Assembly: GCA_029212615.1 (NCBI GenBank)
Contig: JARGPJ010000001.1
Location: 248,001-312,000 of the forward strand
Reading direction: 5' to 3'
Source: Verrucomicrobiales bacterium
GTDB lineage: Bacteria; Verrucomicrobiota; Verrucomicrobiia; Verrucomicrobiales; DEV007
DNA: 64,000 nucleotides
Shown: positions 9,666 to 18,581 of the stretch, piece by piece
Layout: each line of letters starts with the position of its first letter
How positions within the stretch are numbered: the first letter of the stretch is position 1
Position numbers and translations under genes: made by a program
Notes under the pieces: model-generated
Database searches by the model: none
Told to the model about the DNA's origin: nothing
The model's input: only the letters and a program-made list of their open reading frames with translations

Positions 9666-12600
9666 TTAGACAGCTGCCATCTCACTGGAAGCATCGGCCC
9701 CGGTCTCCGGCAGATCATCCCCGTCCCGGCGGATCGCGAACATCGCACTGAGCACCGTGGGAACAAGAAAAAGAGTGAATACGGTCGAGACAATAAGACC
9801 GCCGACGACGACGGCGCCAAGACCGCGATACAACTCCGAGCCGGCCCCGGGGAGAAGAACAAGCGGAAGCATCCCGCCGACACTGGTCAAGGTACTCATC
9901 AAAATCGGACGGACCCGGCTTTTGACTGATTCCTGAATCGCCTCGAGCGGATCCAGGTCCGGATCATCGCGCATGAAGTTCAAGGTCTGGTGCACGATAA
10001 GAATCGCATTGTTCACCACCACCCCGGCAAGAATGACAAAACCGAGAATACTGAGCATGTCGAGGTTCTGAATCGGCGCATAGCGGTCGACGACGCTGAC
10101 CCAGTGAACGAGGGCGAGCCCGACAAAGCCGCCAAAGGTGGCAAGCGGAACACTGATCATGATTACCAGCGGATAGGTCCAGCTTTGAAACAGAATAACA
10201 AGGAGAAGGTAGATCACGAAGAAGGCGAGAAATAGAGTACTCGAGACAGTGCCGAGGAGGCTGCCATCACCCAGCAAAACAGTCTTGATTTCATTAAGCT
10301 TGCCCGCCGAACCGGACAGATTAACTCCCACCGAGGCCGGAATCACTCCCCCCTCGCGCAAACCTCCGACGGTTCCCTCAACCTGCTGAATCGCATTCTC
10401 TAGCGGCATCCCGGGAGGCGGGGTCAGTTCGATCGTGACGGCACGCAATCGATCAACATGACGAATCTCATCTGGACCTCGAACCCGCTGAAGGGAAGCC
10501 ACACTGGCAAAATCAACCACGGCTCCTCCCGGCGTTGCCACCGGCGCCTCAAGAAGTTGTTCCAAAGCATCCTTTCCCCGTGAATAGCGGCTCAGGATCT
10601 TGATATCTTTCAATTCACCGCTCTCCTCGTAGTCGCGAAAAAGGAGAATGCCGTCGCCGTTTGCCTGCACCGCAAGCCCCAGATCTGTCCGGGTCATTCC
10701 GAGTTCACGCAGTCGCTCATCATTTGGAATAATCCGGAGCTCTGCCAGCGGCAGGGAGAAATTTGGCGGCTCAGGCTTTAAAGTTCCCGGTCCGAACTGG
10801 CCCATCAAGGCACCGAAAAGCGCTCCAGCCGAACCGCTCACCTGATCGAGGTTGTCTCCGGTCAGGTCAATTTTGATCGCCGACCCGGTCGCCCCCCCGA
10901 CTCGAAACAGAGGCATTTGAAAAGCAAAGGCGATCGTATCCGGCGCCGATACTCCCGAGGTCGCATAGTTCATCAGCGGCACCGCGTCCTTCGCTCGCTT
11001 CTTGTCCTGTGAAATCGCTCCGTGAAACATCCGACCCTCAAAACTGACAAGAAAGTAATGCTCGAGAGGAGGCGGCATCACCGTGGACTCAGGAGGAGCA
11101 CCCATCCCGATCGGAACAGGCTCACGTTCATCATATGGCTCCAACCTGTCTCCGTTCGCTGCTTCAACGACCTCTTCAATTCCGAATTTGTTCTCTGTCG
11201 TCTCCCAGGAAGGCTTCATTCTGGCCTCGATCCGCTCACCCATTTCAGAAAGTTGATTCAGGTTATAGCCCGGCGGAGGAAAAAGCAGACCAAAGGCTAT
11301 GTTCCGGTTACCCGTCGGGAGATAATCAAGCGGCGGCAGAAGCACGCGTGTTCCGAGGATAGTAACGAGACTGAAAATTCCGATGATGGCAATACGACGG
11401 GTCCACGTCTTTGTCCCCATCGCGACAAGTGTGGCGATTTGAAGCGGCAAAGCCTCGATCAAACGAATAAGGGGATCCAGAATCGCGGAGAAAAACCGGC
11501 CAATGGCCGTCTTCGACCCTGAATTATTTACATCACTCCGATGCAGAAACCGGGCGGAAGCAGCGGGAATCACCGAAATCGAGACGATCATGCTGAGACC
11601 AACCGCAGCCATGATTGCGAGGGCGATATCACGGAAAAGCTGTCCCGCAGTTTCCTGAATTAAAAGAATCGGAAAAAAGACCGCAAGGGTTGTCAGAGTC
11701 GAGGCGACTACCGCCCCGGCGACCTCGCGCGTGCCGTCAAGCGCAGCGACGGGAGCTCTTTTTCCCATCTCGAGATGACGATAAATGTTTTCGATCACGA
11801 CAATCGCATTGTCGACGACCATCCCCACGGCGAAAGCAAGCCCTGCCAGGGAAATAATGTTAATAGAGCGCCCCAGGGCCACAAGGACGACAAAGGAGGC
11901 AATCACCGAAACAGGGATCGCAATTGCAATGATGCCGACACTTCGAAATGAGCGGAGGAAAAAGAGAAGCGTGAAAGTCGCCAGCAATCCCCCGAGGAGA
12001 AGGTTGGATTGCACGAGGTCCACCGCGTCACGAACATAGGTGGTTGAGTCGTAGGTATTGATCAATTCAAGGCGTCCATTGAGCCCCAGCTCCTGCGCTT
12101 TTTGCTCCAGTAATCCACCGGGAGCATTGAGCGCATCCACTTCGCTGAGGAGAGCCCCCATCGTCTCGAGGAGGTTGGCTCCACGCTCCAGCTGAAAATT
12201 AAAAAACGGCATTTTATAGCCGCGAGCCCTCGCCCAACTCGACGGTTCCTTGTATGCCGATTCGACCGTTGCAATATCACGGAGAAAAACCGGCCCTCCC
12301 TCATTCCTCGAAAGCACCATTGCCTCTACATCTTCAGGACTCTGGAAACGGCCCATGCTGCGAACCCGGATATCACGCTTTCCCTCTTCAATCCGACCGG
12401 CAGAGATATCCACATTCGCCGATTCGATTGCCGCTTTCAGATCCGAATAGGTAATCCGCCGATTGGCCATCGCAATCGGGTCGACATTGATGTGCAGTTC
12501 CGATTGCACCGCGCCCCGAATACCGACCTGGGAGATGCCGGGGACTCGATCGAAACGCGGTTGAAGGCGACGCTCCATGAAATCGAACAAGAGCGATGAA

Positions 12601-13046
12601 TCATACTCAGGATCAGTCGAAGCTAATCCGATCCAGGAAATATAATCCACCGACTCCGGGTCGACCCCCTCCACAACCGGCTGGAGCACTCCATCCGGAT
12701 AGCCCGGGACTTCGTCCAGTTTTTGCAACACTTCGGAGAGCGCTCCGTCAATATCTGTCCCCGTTTCAAATTCCAGCCTCACCGTCCCCTGCCCCGCAGC
12801 GCTGATCGACGTCATCGCAGAGAGCCCCGTCACCTCGCCGAGAACTTTCTCCTGTTCCTCCACGATATCACTTTCAATCTCCTCCGCCGACGCGCTTTCC
12901 CAACTCGTGACCACTGACACGACTACGGATTCGACCTCCGGAGTCATCCGGATCGGCACCTCAGTTACCGCAAGTAATCCTGCAAAAACGCTGAGGAGAA
13001 CCGCGACGGCAACGGTGATAGGTTGCTGGATAGCCTTTTCAATCAT
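9666..13046 (-). CDS. RND efflux transporter permease subunit
   Basis: It is the inner-membrane proton-coupled pump of the tripartite system, homologous to AcrB. The N terminus MIEKAIQQPITVAVAVLLSV is the classic first helix, followed by a large porter domain and helix clusters around residues 345-490 and 900-1110. At 1,126 residues it is 60-90 longer than AcrB; the additional length includes a loop around 640-700 rich in Pro and Gly. The proton-relay motif reads GMVVDNAIVVIEN, with Asp-Asn instead of the Asp-Asp seen in the first pump of this window, a pattern found in other RND subgroups. The gene starts 16 bases after the adaptor stop and ends 12 bases before the channel gene, forming one operon. 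Confidence 0.95.
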   Translation of the reverse strand: MIEKAIQQPITVAVAVLLSVFAGLLAVTEVPIRMTPEVESVVVSVVTSWESASAEEIESDIVEEQEKVLGEVTGLSAMTSISAAGQGTVRLEFETGTDIDGALSEVLQKLDEVPGYPDGVLQPVVEGVDPESVDYISWIGLASTDPEYDSSLLFDFMERRLQPRFDRVPGISQVGIRGAVQSELHINVDPIAMANRRITYSDLKAAIESANVDISAGRIEEGKRDIRVRSMGRFQSPEDVEAMVLSRNEGGPVFLRDIATVESAYKEPSSWARARGYKMPFFNFQLERGANLLETMGALLSEVDALNAPGGLLEQKAQELGLNGRLELINTYDSTTYVRDAVDLVQSNLLLGGLLATFTLLFFLRSFRSVGIIAIAIPVSVIASFVVLVALGRSINIISLAGLAFAVGMVVDNAIVVIENIYRHLEMGKRAPVAALDGTREVAGAVVASTLTTLAVFFPILLIQETAGQLFRDIALAIMAAVGLSMIVSISVIPAASARFLHRSDVNNSGSKTAIGRFFSAILDPLIRLIEALPLQIATLVAMGTKTWTRRIAIIGIFSLVTILGTRVLLPPLDYLPTGNRNIAFGLLFPPPGYNLNQLSEMGERIEARMKPSWETTENKFGIEEVVEAANGDRLEPYDEREPVPIGMGAPPESTVMPPPLEHYFLVSFEGRMFHGAISQDKKRAKDAVPLMNYATSGVSAPDTIAFAFQMPLFRVGGATGSAIKIDLTGDNLDQVSGSAGALFGALMGQFGPGTLKPEPPNFSLPLAELRIIPNDERLRELGMTRTDLGLAVQANGDGILLFRDYEESGELKDIKILSRYSRGKDALEQLLEAPVATPGGAVVDFASVASLQRVRGPDEIRHVDRLRAVTIELTPPPGMPLENAIQQVEGTVGGLREGGVIPASVGVNLSGSAGKLNEIKTVLLGDGSLLGTVSSTLFLAFFVIYLLLVILFQSWTYPLVIMISVPLATFGGFVGLALVHWVSVVDRYAPIQNLDMLSILGFVILAGVVVNNAILIVHQTLNFMRDDPDLDPLEAIQESVKSRVRPILMSTLTSVGGMLPLVLLPGAGSELYRGLGAVVVGGLIVSTVFTLFLVPTVLSAMFAIRRDGDDLPETGADASSEMAAV

Positions 13047-13062
13047 CTTCTCTCGTCCGCTA

Positions 13063-14310
13063 CTAAGGCTTTATCTCTGACCGCCCTTCAGGAGCTGAAT
13101 CCGGCTCCGAAATCATGAGTGGTGTTCCCGGAAAAAGTCGTTCATTCCCTTCAACCACGACACGGTCACCGGGCTTCAATTGCTCCGAAGTCAAAAACGC
13201 GAGGTCGCCTTTTCGAAAGATTACCGCAACCGGAACCTTCACTGCGACCGGCAACCCCTCAGCGGGGGCGGCCTTGTACACCGAAGCCCCCGTGATGGTT
13301 TCAATCACCGCATCCACCGGTACCGCGAGGCGCTCCTCTTTTGCTCCCACCGGAATTTCCGCCCGCACAGAAAGGCCGGGGACAAGCACGCCATCGAGGT
13401 CATCGATCTCGGCAATAACAGGAAAGAGTCGGGTTGTTATATCAACATCAGCAACTTGTCGGATCGACTTCGCCTCTACCCGCAGTCCACTGCCGTCCGC
13501 CACGATCTCCAACGAGGCATCACTTGAATTAATTTGCCCCGCAAACCTCTCCGGAACATTGATCCACGCCTCCACTGTTCCCGTCGAAACAAGAGTCACC
13601 ACCGCCTCACCCGGCGCAAGCCACTCTCCTGCATCGACGTGACGCTCCACCACTATACCATCGAAGGGCGCTTTAACCGAAAGGTCCTCCAATCGAACAC
13701 GTAAAAGTTCGAGAGCACTCTCGGAGGCCTTCTGCTCGTCCCCGGCAGCCTTTGCCCGCGCTTCCGCCACCGAAGCTTCCCGCTTTGAATCAAGAAACTC
13801 GCGCTCGGAAACAGCGCGCTGCGCAAAAAGACCTTCTTTCATTTTAAGGTCGCGCGTCGCCCGCTCCGCTTCCGCGATTCGTTCTTCGACCCTCGCGGCG
13901 GCAGCCGTCGCCATCGCCTCGCGCTCCTGCAGTTCAGCCTTCATGCGTCGTGCATCGACTCTCAACAACGGCGCGCCCTGTTTCACTTTATCCCCCACAT
14001 CGACGAGTACCTCGTCCACCTTGCCGGATTCCTGAGCAGCAACAGCGGCACGGTCCACCGCCCGCAGGCTTCCAGTCACCTCCCGACGCTGTTGAACCGG
14101 CTGTAAGGTTACCGGCGCGACAAACACAGTCGCCGGTGGAAACCCCTGTGGCGCCCCTCCTGCAGGTGCTGATGCTCCGACAGGCTCCGCTTTCCTCAAG
14201 GCCTGAATCCCGAGCCAAAGTCCCGCAAAAACGACAATAGCCAATACAATCCATCGCCAGGAGCCGCCTCCTGATTTCTGCTTTTTCCCGGATAAATTCT
14301 CTTCTTTCAA
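13063..14310 (-). CDS. RND efflux periplasmic adaptor (HlyD/MFP family)
   Basis: It is the membrane-fusion subunit linking the permease to the outer-membrane channel. A single N-terminal membrane anchor (WRWIVLAIVVFAGLWLGIQA) is followed by a lipoyl-like half motif (AAVAAQESGKVDEVLVDVGD), a coiled-coil hairpin rich in Ala, Glu and Arg, the second lipoyl half (VKAPFDGIVVERHVDAGEWL) and the beta-barrel and membrane-proximal domains. The frame is open back to an ATG at 14493, but that would overlap the divergent DUF2237 gene and adds a sequence unlike any adaptor. I therefore prefer a TTG at 14310 (or 14352), giving about 415 residues; the exact start is uncertain. First gene of the operon. Confidence 0.9.
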   Translation of the reverse strand: MKEENLSGKKQKSGGGSWRWIVLAIVVFAGLWLGIQALRKAEPVGASAPAGGAPQGFPPATVFVAPVTLQPVQQRREVTGSLRAVDRAAVAAQESGKVDEVLVDVGDKVKQGAPLLRVDARRMKAELQEREAMATAAAARVEERIAEAERATRDLKMKEGLFAQRAVSEREFLDSKREASVAEARAKAAGDEQKASESALELLRVRLEDLSVKAPFDGIVVERHVDAGEWLAPGEAVVTLVSTGTVEAWINVPERFAGQINSSDASLEIVADGSGLRVEAKSIRQVADVDITTRLFPVIAEIDDLDGVLVPGLSVRAEIPVGAKEERLAVPVDAVIETITGASVYKAAPAEGLPVAVKVPVAVIFRKGDLAFLTSEQLKPGDRVVVEGNERLFPGTPLMISEPDSAPEGRSEIKP

Positions 14311-14425
14311 CTCACTGCACTTGGTTTGGATTCTTCGGGCTGCTACTTTCAATCGATACGAAGCTGATACAAGCGGAAGCCTTTCATTTTGAAAAAACGG
14401 TAAACCAACTGACAGTGAGATCAAT

Positions 14426-14806
14426 ATGGCACCGGAAGACAATAAAAACGTCCTTGGAGGAGAGTTAATCCCCTGCAGCATGGAACCCCTCACCGGCTTC
14501 TACCGCAATGGCCAATGCCAGGTTGGACCTGAAGATCACGGCTGCCATGCCGTTTGCTGCGAACTCACCGAAGAATTCCTGGCCTACAGCAAGTCAGCAG
14601 GGAATGACCTTTCAACACCCATGCCTATGTACGGCTTTCCCGGTCTGAAACCGGGAGATCACTGGTGCGTCTGTGCCGGCCGCTGGAAAGAAGCCCTCGA
14701 TGCCGGCTACGCCTGCCCGATTATTCTTGAGGCCACTTCCGAAGCCGCGCTCAAGTATGTGTCCCGAAGTATTCTCGAAGAGTATGCCGTGATTGAAGAG
14801 GTCTGA
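14426..14806 (+). CDS. DUF2237 family protein
   Basis: This is a 126-residue cytoplasmic protein of the DUF2237 family, recognised by its start (NVLGGELIPCSMEPLTGFYR), the cysteine-rich DHGCHAVCCELTEEFL stretch, and the LKPGDHWCVCAGRWKEAL block. The family is widely conserved in bacteria and some eukaryotes, but its biochemical role is unknown. The several invariant cysteines suggest metal binding or redox chemistry; that is inference. Its stop codon abuts the stop of the convergent hydrolase with no base between them. It starts divergently from the efflux operon. Confidence 0.92.
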   Translation: MAPEDNKNVLGGELIPCSMEPLTGFYRNGQCQVGPEDHGCHAVCCELTEEFLAYSKSAGNDLSTPMPMYGFPGLKPGDHWCVCAGRWKEALDAGYACPIILEATSEAALKYVSRSILEEYAVIEEV

Positions 14807-16036
14807 TTATTCTGAAACGTAATCCAGCGTCAGTTGCTCCATTCCGGGCTTCAATTCAAGTTCGACAGGAGATTCGTCCTCCGGACTCAGCGAATCGAGA
14901 GTGACTGATTCATCTGTCGGATCTCCCGTTGACTCCCATATACTTCCTTCGAAAGAAATCCTCGCCTTGCCTGCGACCGGGCCAAGGTCTGCCGGAGCTG
15001 CAAATTTACCCCGTCTCACGCGAATCGAGGTAATTGGGAAATGCTCGTTTTCAGGATAGAAAGTCAACATCCCCCAACTGACGGGCTCACCATCCAGCGT
15101 CACGACTCCCTGAAGTGGCAGCCGGGGCTGCGAAGGTGAGAAGAAAGAACTAGCTCGCAACCAGTTGGCGAGCAGCCCGGACCACGTCCCCAGGACAGGA
15201 TCTCCACGATAGAGGCCGACGCCGTGGGGACCATCCTGATAACAATGAAGCTCAGCCGAAACCCCGTTTTCGCGAAGCGCGAGATAGAACCGCACCGCAT
15301 TCTCGGCGGGAACCGCGGTATCAGCATCGGTTTGGAACAAAAAGGTTGGAGGCGTTTCGGCGGTGACGTTCTTCTCCGAGGAAACCGAAGCGGCGAGCCT
15401 TTCATCGCCCGCCTTCTCCGTCCCCAGCAAATTCCTCCGGGAACCACTGTGAGTAATTTCGCCATCCATGCTGATGACAGGATAGCAAAGAACCGCAAAA
15501 TCCGGGCGGGCGCTCACCTCGTCGACCGCATCCTGCGCCTCATACACCTCACGATCATACAAGGTCGCAGCCATACTCGCGAGATGGCCTCCCGCGGAAA
15601 ATCCCATCACCGCAATACGATTCGGGTCGAGTCCATACTCTGCAGCATGCGCACGAACATAACGGATCGCACGTTGCACATCAGCAAGCTGGGCGGGGTA
15701 ATGATAGCCCTGCGATCCGAGACGATAGTGCAACACAAACGCAGAGACACCCTGTTCATTAAACCACTTCGCCGGCTGATGCCCTTCATGATCAATGGCC
15801 AGCCCCCCGTACCCTCCCCCGGGACATATCACAACAGCGGCGCCGCTGTGATTGTCACGCCCGTCTGTTGAATACAACTGAAGCGAAGGTAAAGCCGGCT
15901 TCTCTGTTCCAGCCTCCTCCTCATTTTGAAACGGCATTTCACCGCTGCTCCACAACCATACCTTCTCCTGTCCCTGAGCCGTCAAGCCGACTGACAGGAC
16001 AATCCAAATACCAAAAAGAGATAAATTTAATTTCAT
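14807..16036 (-). CDS. Secreted alpha/beta hydrolase (esterase/BD-FAE type) with C-terminal beta-sandwich extension
   Basis: It is an exported serine hydrolase, probably acting on ester bonds of acylated carbohydrates. A signal peptide covers about residues 1-22. The oxyanion motif PGGGYGG and the nucleophile elbow GFSAGG are clear; Asp of DTAVPAENA and His of GPHGVG complete the likely triad. The hydrolase core ends near residue 295. The remaining ~110 residues begin with LPLQGVVTLDGEPVSWGMLTF and look like the transthyretin/carboxypeptidase-regulatory-like beta domain frequent in Planctomycetes and Verrucomicrobia surface proteins. Its start overlaps the yceH stop by 4 bases, so the two are translationally coupled. 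The substrate is not readable. Confidence 0.9.
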   Translation of the reverse strand: MKLNLSLFGIWIVLSVGLTAQGQEKVWLWSSGEMPFQNEEEAGTEKPALPSLQLYSTDGRDNHSGAAVVICPGGGYGGLAIDHEGHQPAKWFNEQGVSAFVLHYRLGSQGYHYPAQLADVQRAIRYVRAHAAEYGLDPNRIAVMGFSAGGHLASMAATLYDREVYEAQDAVDEVSARPDFAVLCYPVISMDGEITHSGSRRNLLGTEKAGDERLAASVSSEKNVTAETPPTFLFQTDADTAVPAENAVRFYLALRENGVSAELHCYQDGPHGVGLYRGDPVLGTWSGLLANWLRASSFFSPSQPRLPLQGVVTLDGEPVSWGMLTFYPENEHFPITSIRVRRGKFAAPADLGPVAGKARISFEGSIWESTGDPTDESVTLDSLSPEDESPVELELKPGMEQLTLDYVSE

Positions 16037-16743
16037 ACGCCCAGGTTCGATTTGAGCTCTTCCATTTCAGACTTGAGGCTGAGCAGCTCTGATTTCAACG
16101 ACTGAATCTCCTCCTCCATCTCCTCTCTCCAGATCGATACCGGAACAGCCGCTTCGCCCTTAACCGGGACTTCCGCGGCAACTGCCGATGGAGCTACCTC
16201 ACCACACCAGGTGTGGTTGTAGGTAACGACACGACGTCCACCCCCGGCAGGAATCCTCTTCACAAGCGGCTCCGGCTCATACTCCTCCATCAGTGCCAGA
16301 GCGGATTCGACTTTCTCGACATCAACAAAAGAATGAAGCCTCTCGGTACGCTGCCTCAGTTCGCCCGCAGTTTGCTGCCCCCGAAGCAAAAGCACACAGA
16401 GAAGAGCCTGCTGCCCCCTCGTGATGTACGGAAGTTTATTCTCCAGCGTATGCCGGCACTTTGGAACGCGGGCTCCTGACTGATGCACAAGAATCGCCAG
16501 CTTCTTATAGCGGAGACCCTCCATCGCTTCCTCCACCTCATCCGTTCCCAGGTCCATGACCGGCTCACGATTACTGGACTGATTGCACGCAGAATGAAGG
16601 CTGTTCGGAGTCAGCGGATAGTGATCCGGAGTCGTCGCCTCTTTCTCAAGAAGACAGCCGAGGACCCTTGCCTCGTTCAAAGTCAAAAAGGGTTCGTCAA
16701 CCGATCGTTCGACCGGCTCGCCATTGGGGGTTTCGTCTGACAT
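16033..16743 (-). CDS. YceH family protein (DUF480)
   Basis: This 236-residue protein matches the YceH family: LNEARVLGCLLEKEATTPDH and YPLTPNSLHSACNQSSNREP are diagnostic, followed by a second winged-helix-like half (LLRGQQTAGELRQRTERLH). The structure of the family is a tandem winged helix, but the function is unknown. The C terminus (about 205-236) is a Glu/Leu/Lys/Ser heptad-rich tail that should form a coiled coil. It sits 10 bases after glcD and overlaps the hydrolase start by 4 bases. Confidence 0.93.
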   Translation of the reverse strand: MSDETPNGEPVERSVDEPFLTLNEARVLGCLLEKEATTPDHYPLTPNSLHSACNQSSNREPVMDLGTDEVEEAMEGLRYKKLAILVHQSGARVPKCRHTLENKLPYITRGQQALLCVLLLRGQQTAGELRQRTERLHSFVDVEKVESALALMEEYEPEPLVKRIPAGGGRRVVTYNHTWCGEVAPSAVAAEVPVKGEAAVPVSIWREEMEEEIQSLKSELLSLKSEMEELKSNLGV

Positions 16744-16753
16744 AAAAAGGAGG

Positions 16754-18154
16754 CTATTCGATAAACTTACCTGGATTTAAGATTCCGTTAGGATCAAGAG
16801 TCTTCTTGAGCTGTCGATGAACGTCGACCGCCACGGGGGAAACGGCATCCTTGAACCACCGCTTCTTCGCGAGACCGACACCGTGCTCTCCCGTGATTTT
16901 CCCATCATTTTCAATGATCCAACGAAAGAGAATATCCAGCGCTGCGTCCGCCTTCTCGCGTGCCGCTTTGTCGGTATCGTAATCCTTCACCATCAGGTTA
17001 GTGTGAATATTTCCATCCCCGGCATGACCGAAACAGGCAACCGGGATGCCGGTGTCTTCCTCCAACTTCCGGGCAAACTTAACCAACTCAACCAGCTTGG
17101 ACCTCGGGACGACAATGTCTTCATTGAGCTTGATCAGTCCGGTCGCGCGAAGGGAATAGGAAAACTCGCGGCGCAATTGCCAGATTGCTTCACAGGATTC
17201 CCTGTCACGCGCCTCATCCACCGCCAAAGCACCTGAAGAAGCCACCAATTCGTGAAGCTTCTCAAGATCCTGCAAGACCGTCTCCCTGCGCCCGTCGAGT
17301 TCCACTATGAGGTGTGCATTTCCCTCCGGCAGCGTTTCCGGCCCGAGATAATCACGGGCGGCCTTGAGAGTAAATCCATCCGTGATCTCCAGACCGGACG
17401 GCTGCCACCCGGAATTCAGGATCGTCTGCACCGCTTCGGCCGCCTCTTCAAACTCAGCAAAAGTAGCCGTCAGCATCGCCCGCGCCTCCGGGTGGGGAAT
17501 GAGACGCAGGGTCGCTTTCGTGACCACACCCAGCAATCCTTCCGAACCCACAAACATTCCGATCAAATCGAGCCCGGTTTTATTTTTATGGCAACGACCT
17601 CCGGTTTCCAGAACCTCGCCATTCGGCAGCACCACCTCAAGCCCGAGAATGTAGTGCCTCGTCACGCCATATTTAACGCACCGGGGACCGCCTGCATTCG
17701 TCGCGATCGTTCCCCCGATCGAACATTCCTTCAGGCTCGCCGGATCCGGCGGGTAGTACCAGCCCTTCTCCCGGGCCGCCTCGAGAATGTCATTGAGGAT
17801 CACGCCGGGTTCGACCACAGCGACCCCGTCCGACGGATTTATCTCCAGAATTCGATCCATCTTTCGAACCGACAACAAAATCCCACCCTGCACCGGGACA
17901 CAGCCGCCAACGTAACCGACCCCCGCACCTCGAGTCGTTACCGGAATCCGCCTCTCATTGGCAAACTTCAAGGTCGCGACCACATCATCACGATTCTGAG
18001 CATGAACGACCACATCAGGAAGAGAAGCGGCATGCCAGCGGTCTTTTCCAAATTCCTCTCTGACCGAATCCGAAGTGACAACCTTGTCCTCACCCAGGAC
18101 CGCGACCAATTCATCAACCCACTCCGCTTTCAACTTTTCGATAACCACTCCCAT
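16754..18154 (-). CDS. glcD: FAD-linked oxidase, glycolate oxidase GlcD / D-lactate dehydrogenase type
   Basis: It is a cytoplasmic flavoprotein that oxidises a 2-hydroxy acid such as glycolate or D-lactate. The PCMH-type FAD-binding domain fills the first ~220 residues, with TRGAGVGYVGGCVPVQGGI and SIGGTIATNAGG binding the flavin. The C-terminal half carries the FAD-oxidase C domain with FGHAGDGNIHTNL and GEHGVGLAKKRW, including the substrate-side histidines. At 466 residues it has standard GlcD length. There is no separate GlcE or GlcF gene nearby, so it may be a stand-alone D-lactate dehydrogenase-like enzyme. Its start overlaps the end of the diacylglycerol kinase gene by 25 bases. Confidence 0.93.
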   Translation of the reverse strand: MGVVIEKLKAEWVDELVAVLGEDKVVTSDSVREEFGKDRWHAASLPDVVVHAQNRDDVVATLKFANERRIPVTTRGAGVGYVGGCVPVQGGILLSVRKMDRILEINPSDGVAVVEPGVILNDILEAAREKGWYYPPDPASLKECSIGGTIATNAGGPRCVKYGVTRHYILGLEVVLPNGEVLETGGRCHKNKTGLDLIGMFVGSEGLLGVVTKATLRLIPHPEARAMLTATFAEFEEAAEAVQTILNSGWQPSGLEITDGFTLKAARDYLGPETLPEGNAHLIVELDGRRETVLQDLEKLHELVASSGALAVDEARDRESCEAIWQLRREFSYSLRATGLIKLNEDIVVPRSKLVELVKFARKLEEDTGIPVACFGHAGDGNIHTNLMVKDYDTDKAAREKADAALDILFRWIIENDGKITGEHGVGLAKKRWFKDAVSPVAVDVHRQLKKTLDPNGILNPGKFIE

Positions 18155-18513
18155 AATTTTGGCAAATAGACGATAACTCCCACCGATGCCGCTGCAACTG
18201 ATGCAATGAGGACTCCCCCTGCCGCCGCATCTTTAGCCCGACGGACACCCGGATCCATTTCGGGGTGCGCGACATCAGCAAGGTACTCGATTGACGTATT
18301 CAAGACCTCTGCGACGAGCACAAATCCCATGCAGAGAATAATCGCAAGCCATTCAAAGGAGGAGATCTTCAAAACAAAACCTAACACAATCACCGCCACA
18401 GCCACAGCGAGATGAATTCGAAAATTACGCTCACTCTTAAAGACGGATTCGATCCCCCGCAAGGCATCCACAAAACACCTTACTAAATTTGTTTGGCCTG
18501 ATGACTCACTCAT
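18130..18513 (-). CDS. Diacylglycerol/undecaprenol kinase family membrane protein
   Basis: It phosphorylates a membrane lipid alcohol (diacylglycerol or undecaprenol) with ATP at the inner membrane. Three hydrophobic segments are visible in 127 residues (about 31-48, 52-70 and 98-116). The family signature reads AEVLNTSIEYLAD, followed by AKDAAAGGVLIASVAAA; the Glu and Asn bind metal and nucleotide in DgkA. It heads a run with glcD, yceH and the hydrolase, the last four genes on this strand before the divergent dehydrogenase. Substrate choice between the two lipids is open. Confidence 0.9.
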   Translation of the reverse strand: MSESSGQTNLVRCFVDALRGIESVFKSERNFRIHLAVAVAVIVLGFVLKISSFEWLAIILCMGFVLVAEVLNTSIEYLADVAHPEMDPGVRRAKDAAAGGVLIASVAAASVGVIVYLPKLWEWLSKS

Positions 18514-18581
18514 AAATAGCTTGGCGGGAAAGGGGATTCAGTTACACCTTTAAGAAACCTTGAATAAGAGAAGATAAGCCC

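Noticed and set aside
14311-14493. N-terminal extension of the efflux adaptor to ATG 14493
   Set aside because: It would overlap the divergent DUF2237 gene by 68 bases and put 60 non-conserved residues before the membrane anchor.
17252-18169. 305-codon frame antisense to glcD
   Set aside because: It is opposite a full FAD-oxidase gene; product is Arg/His-rich noise.
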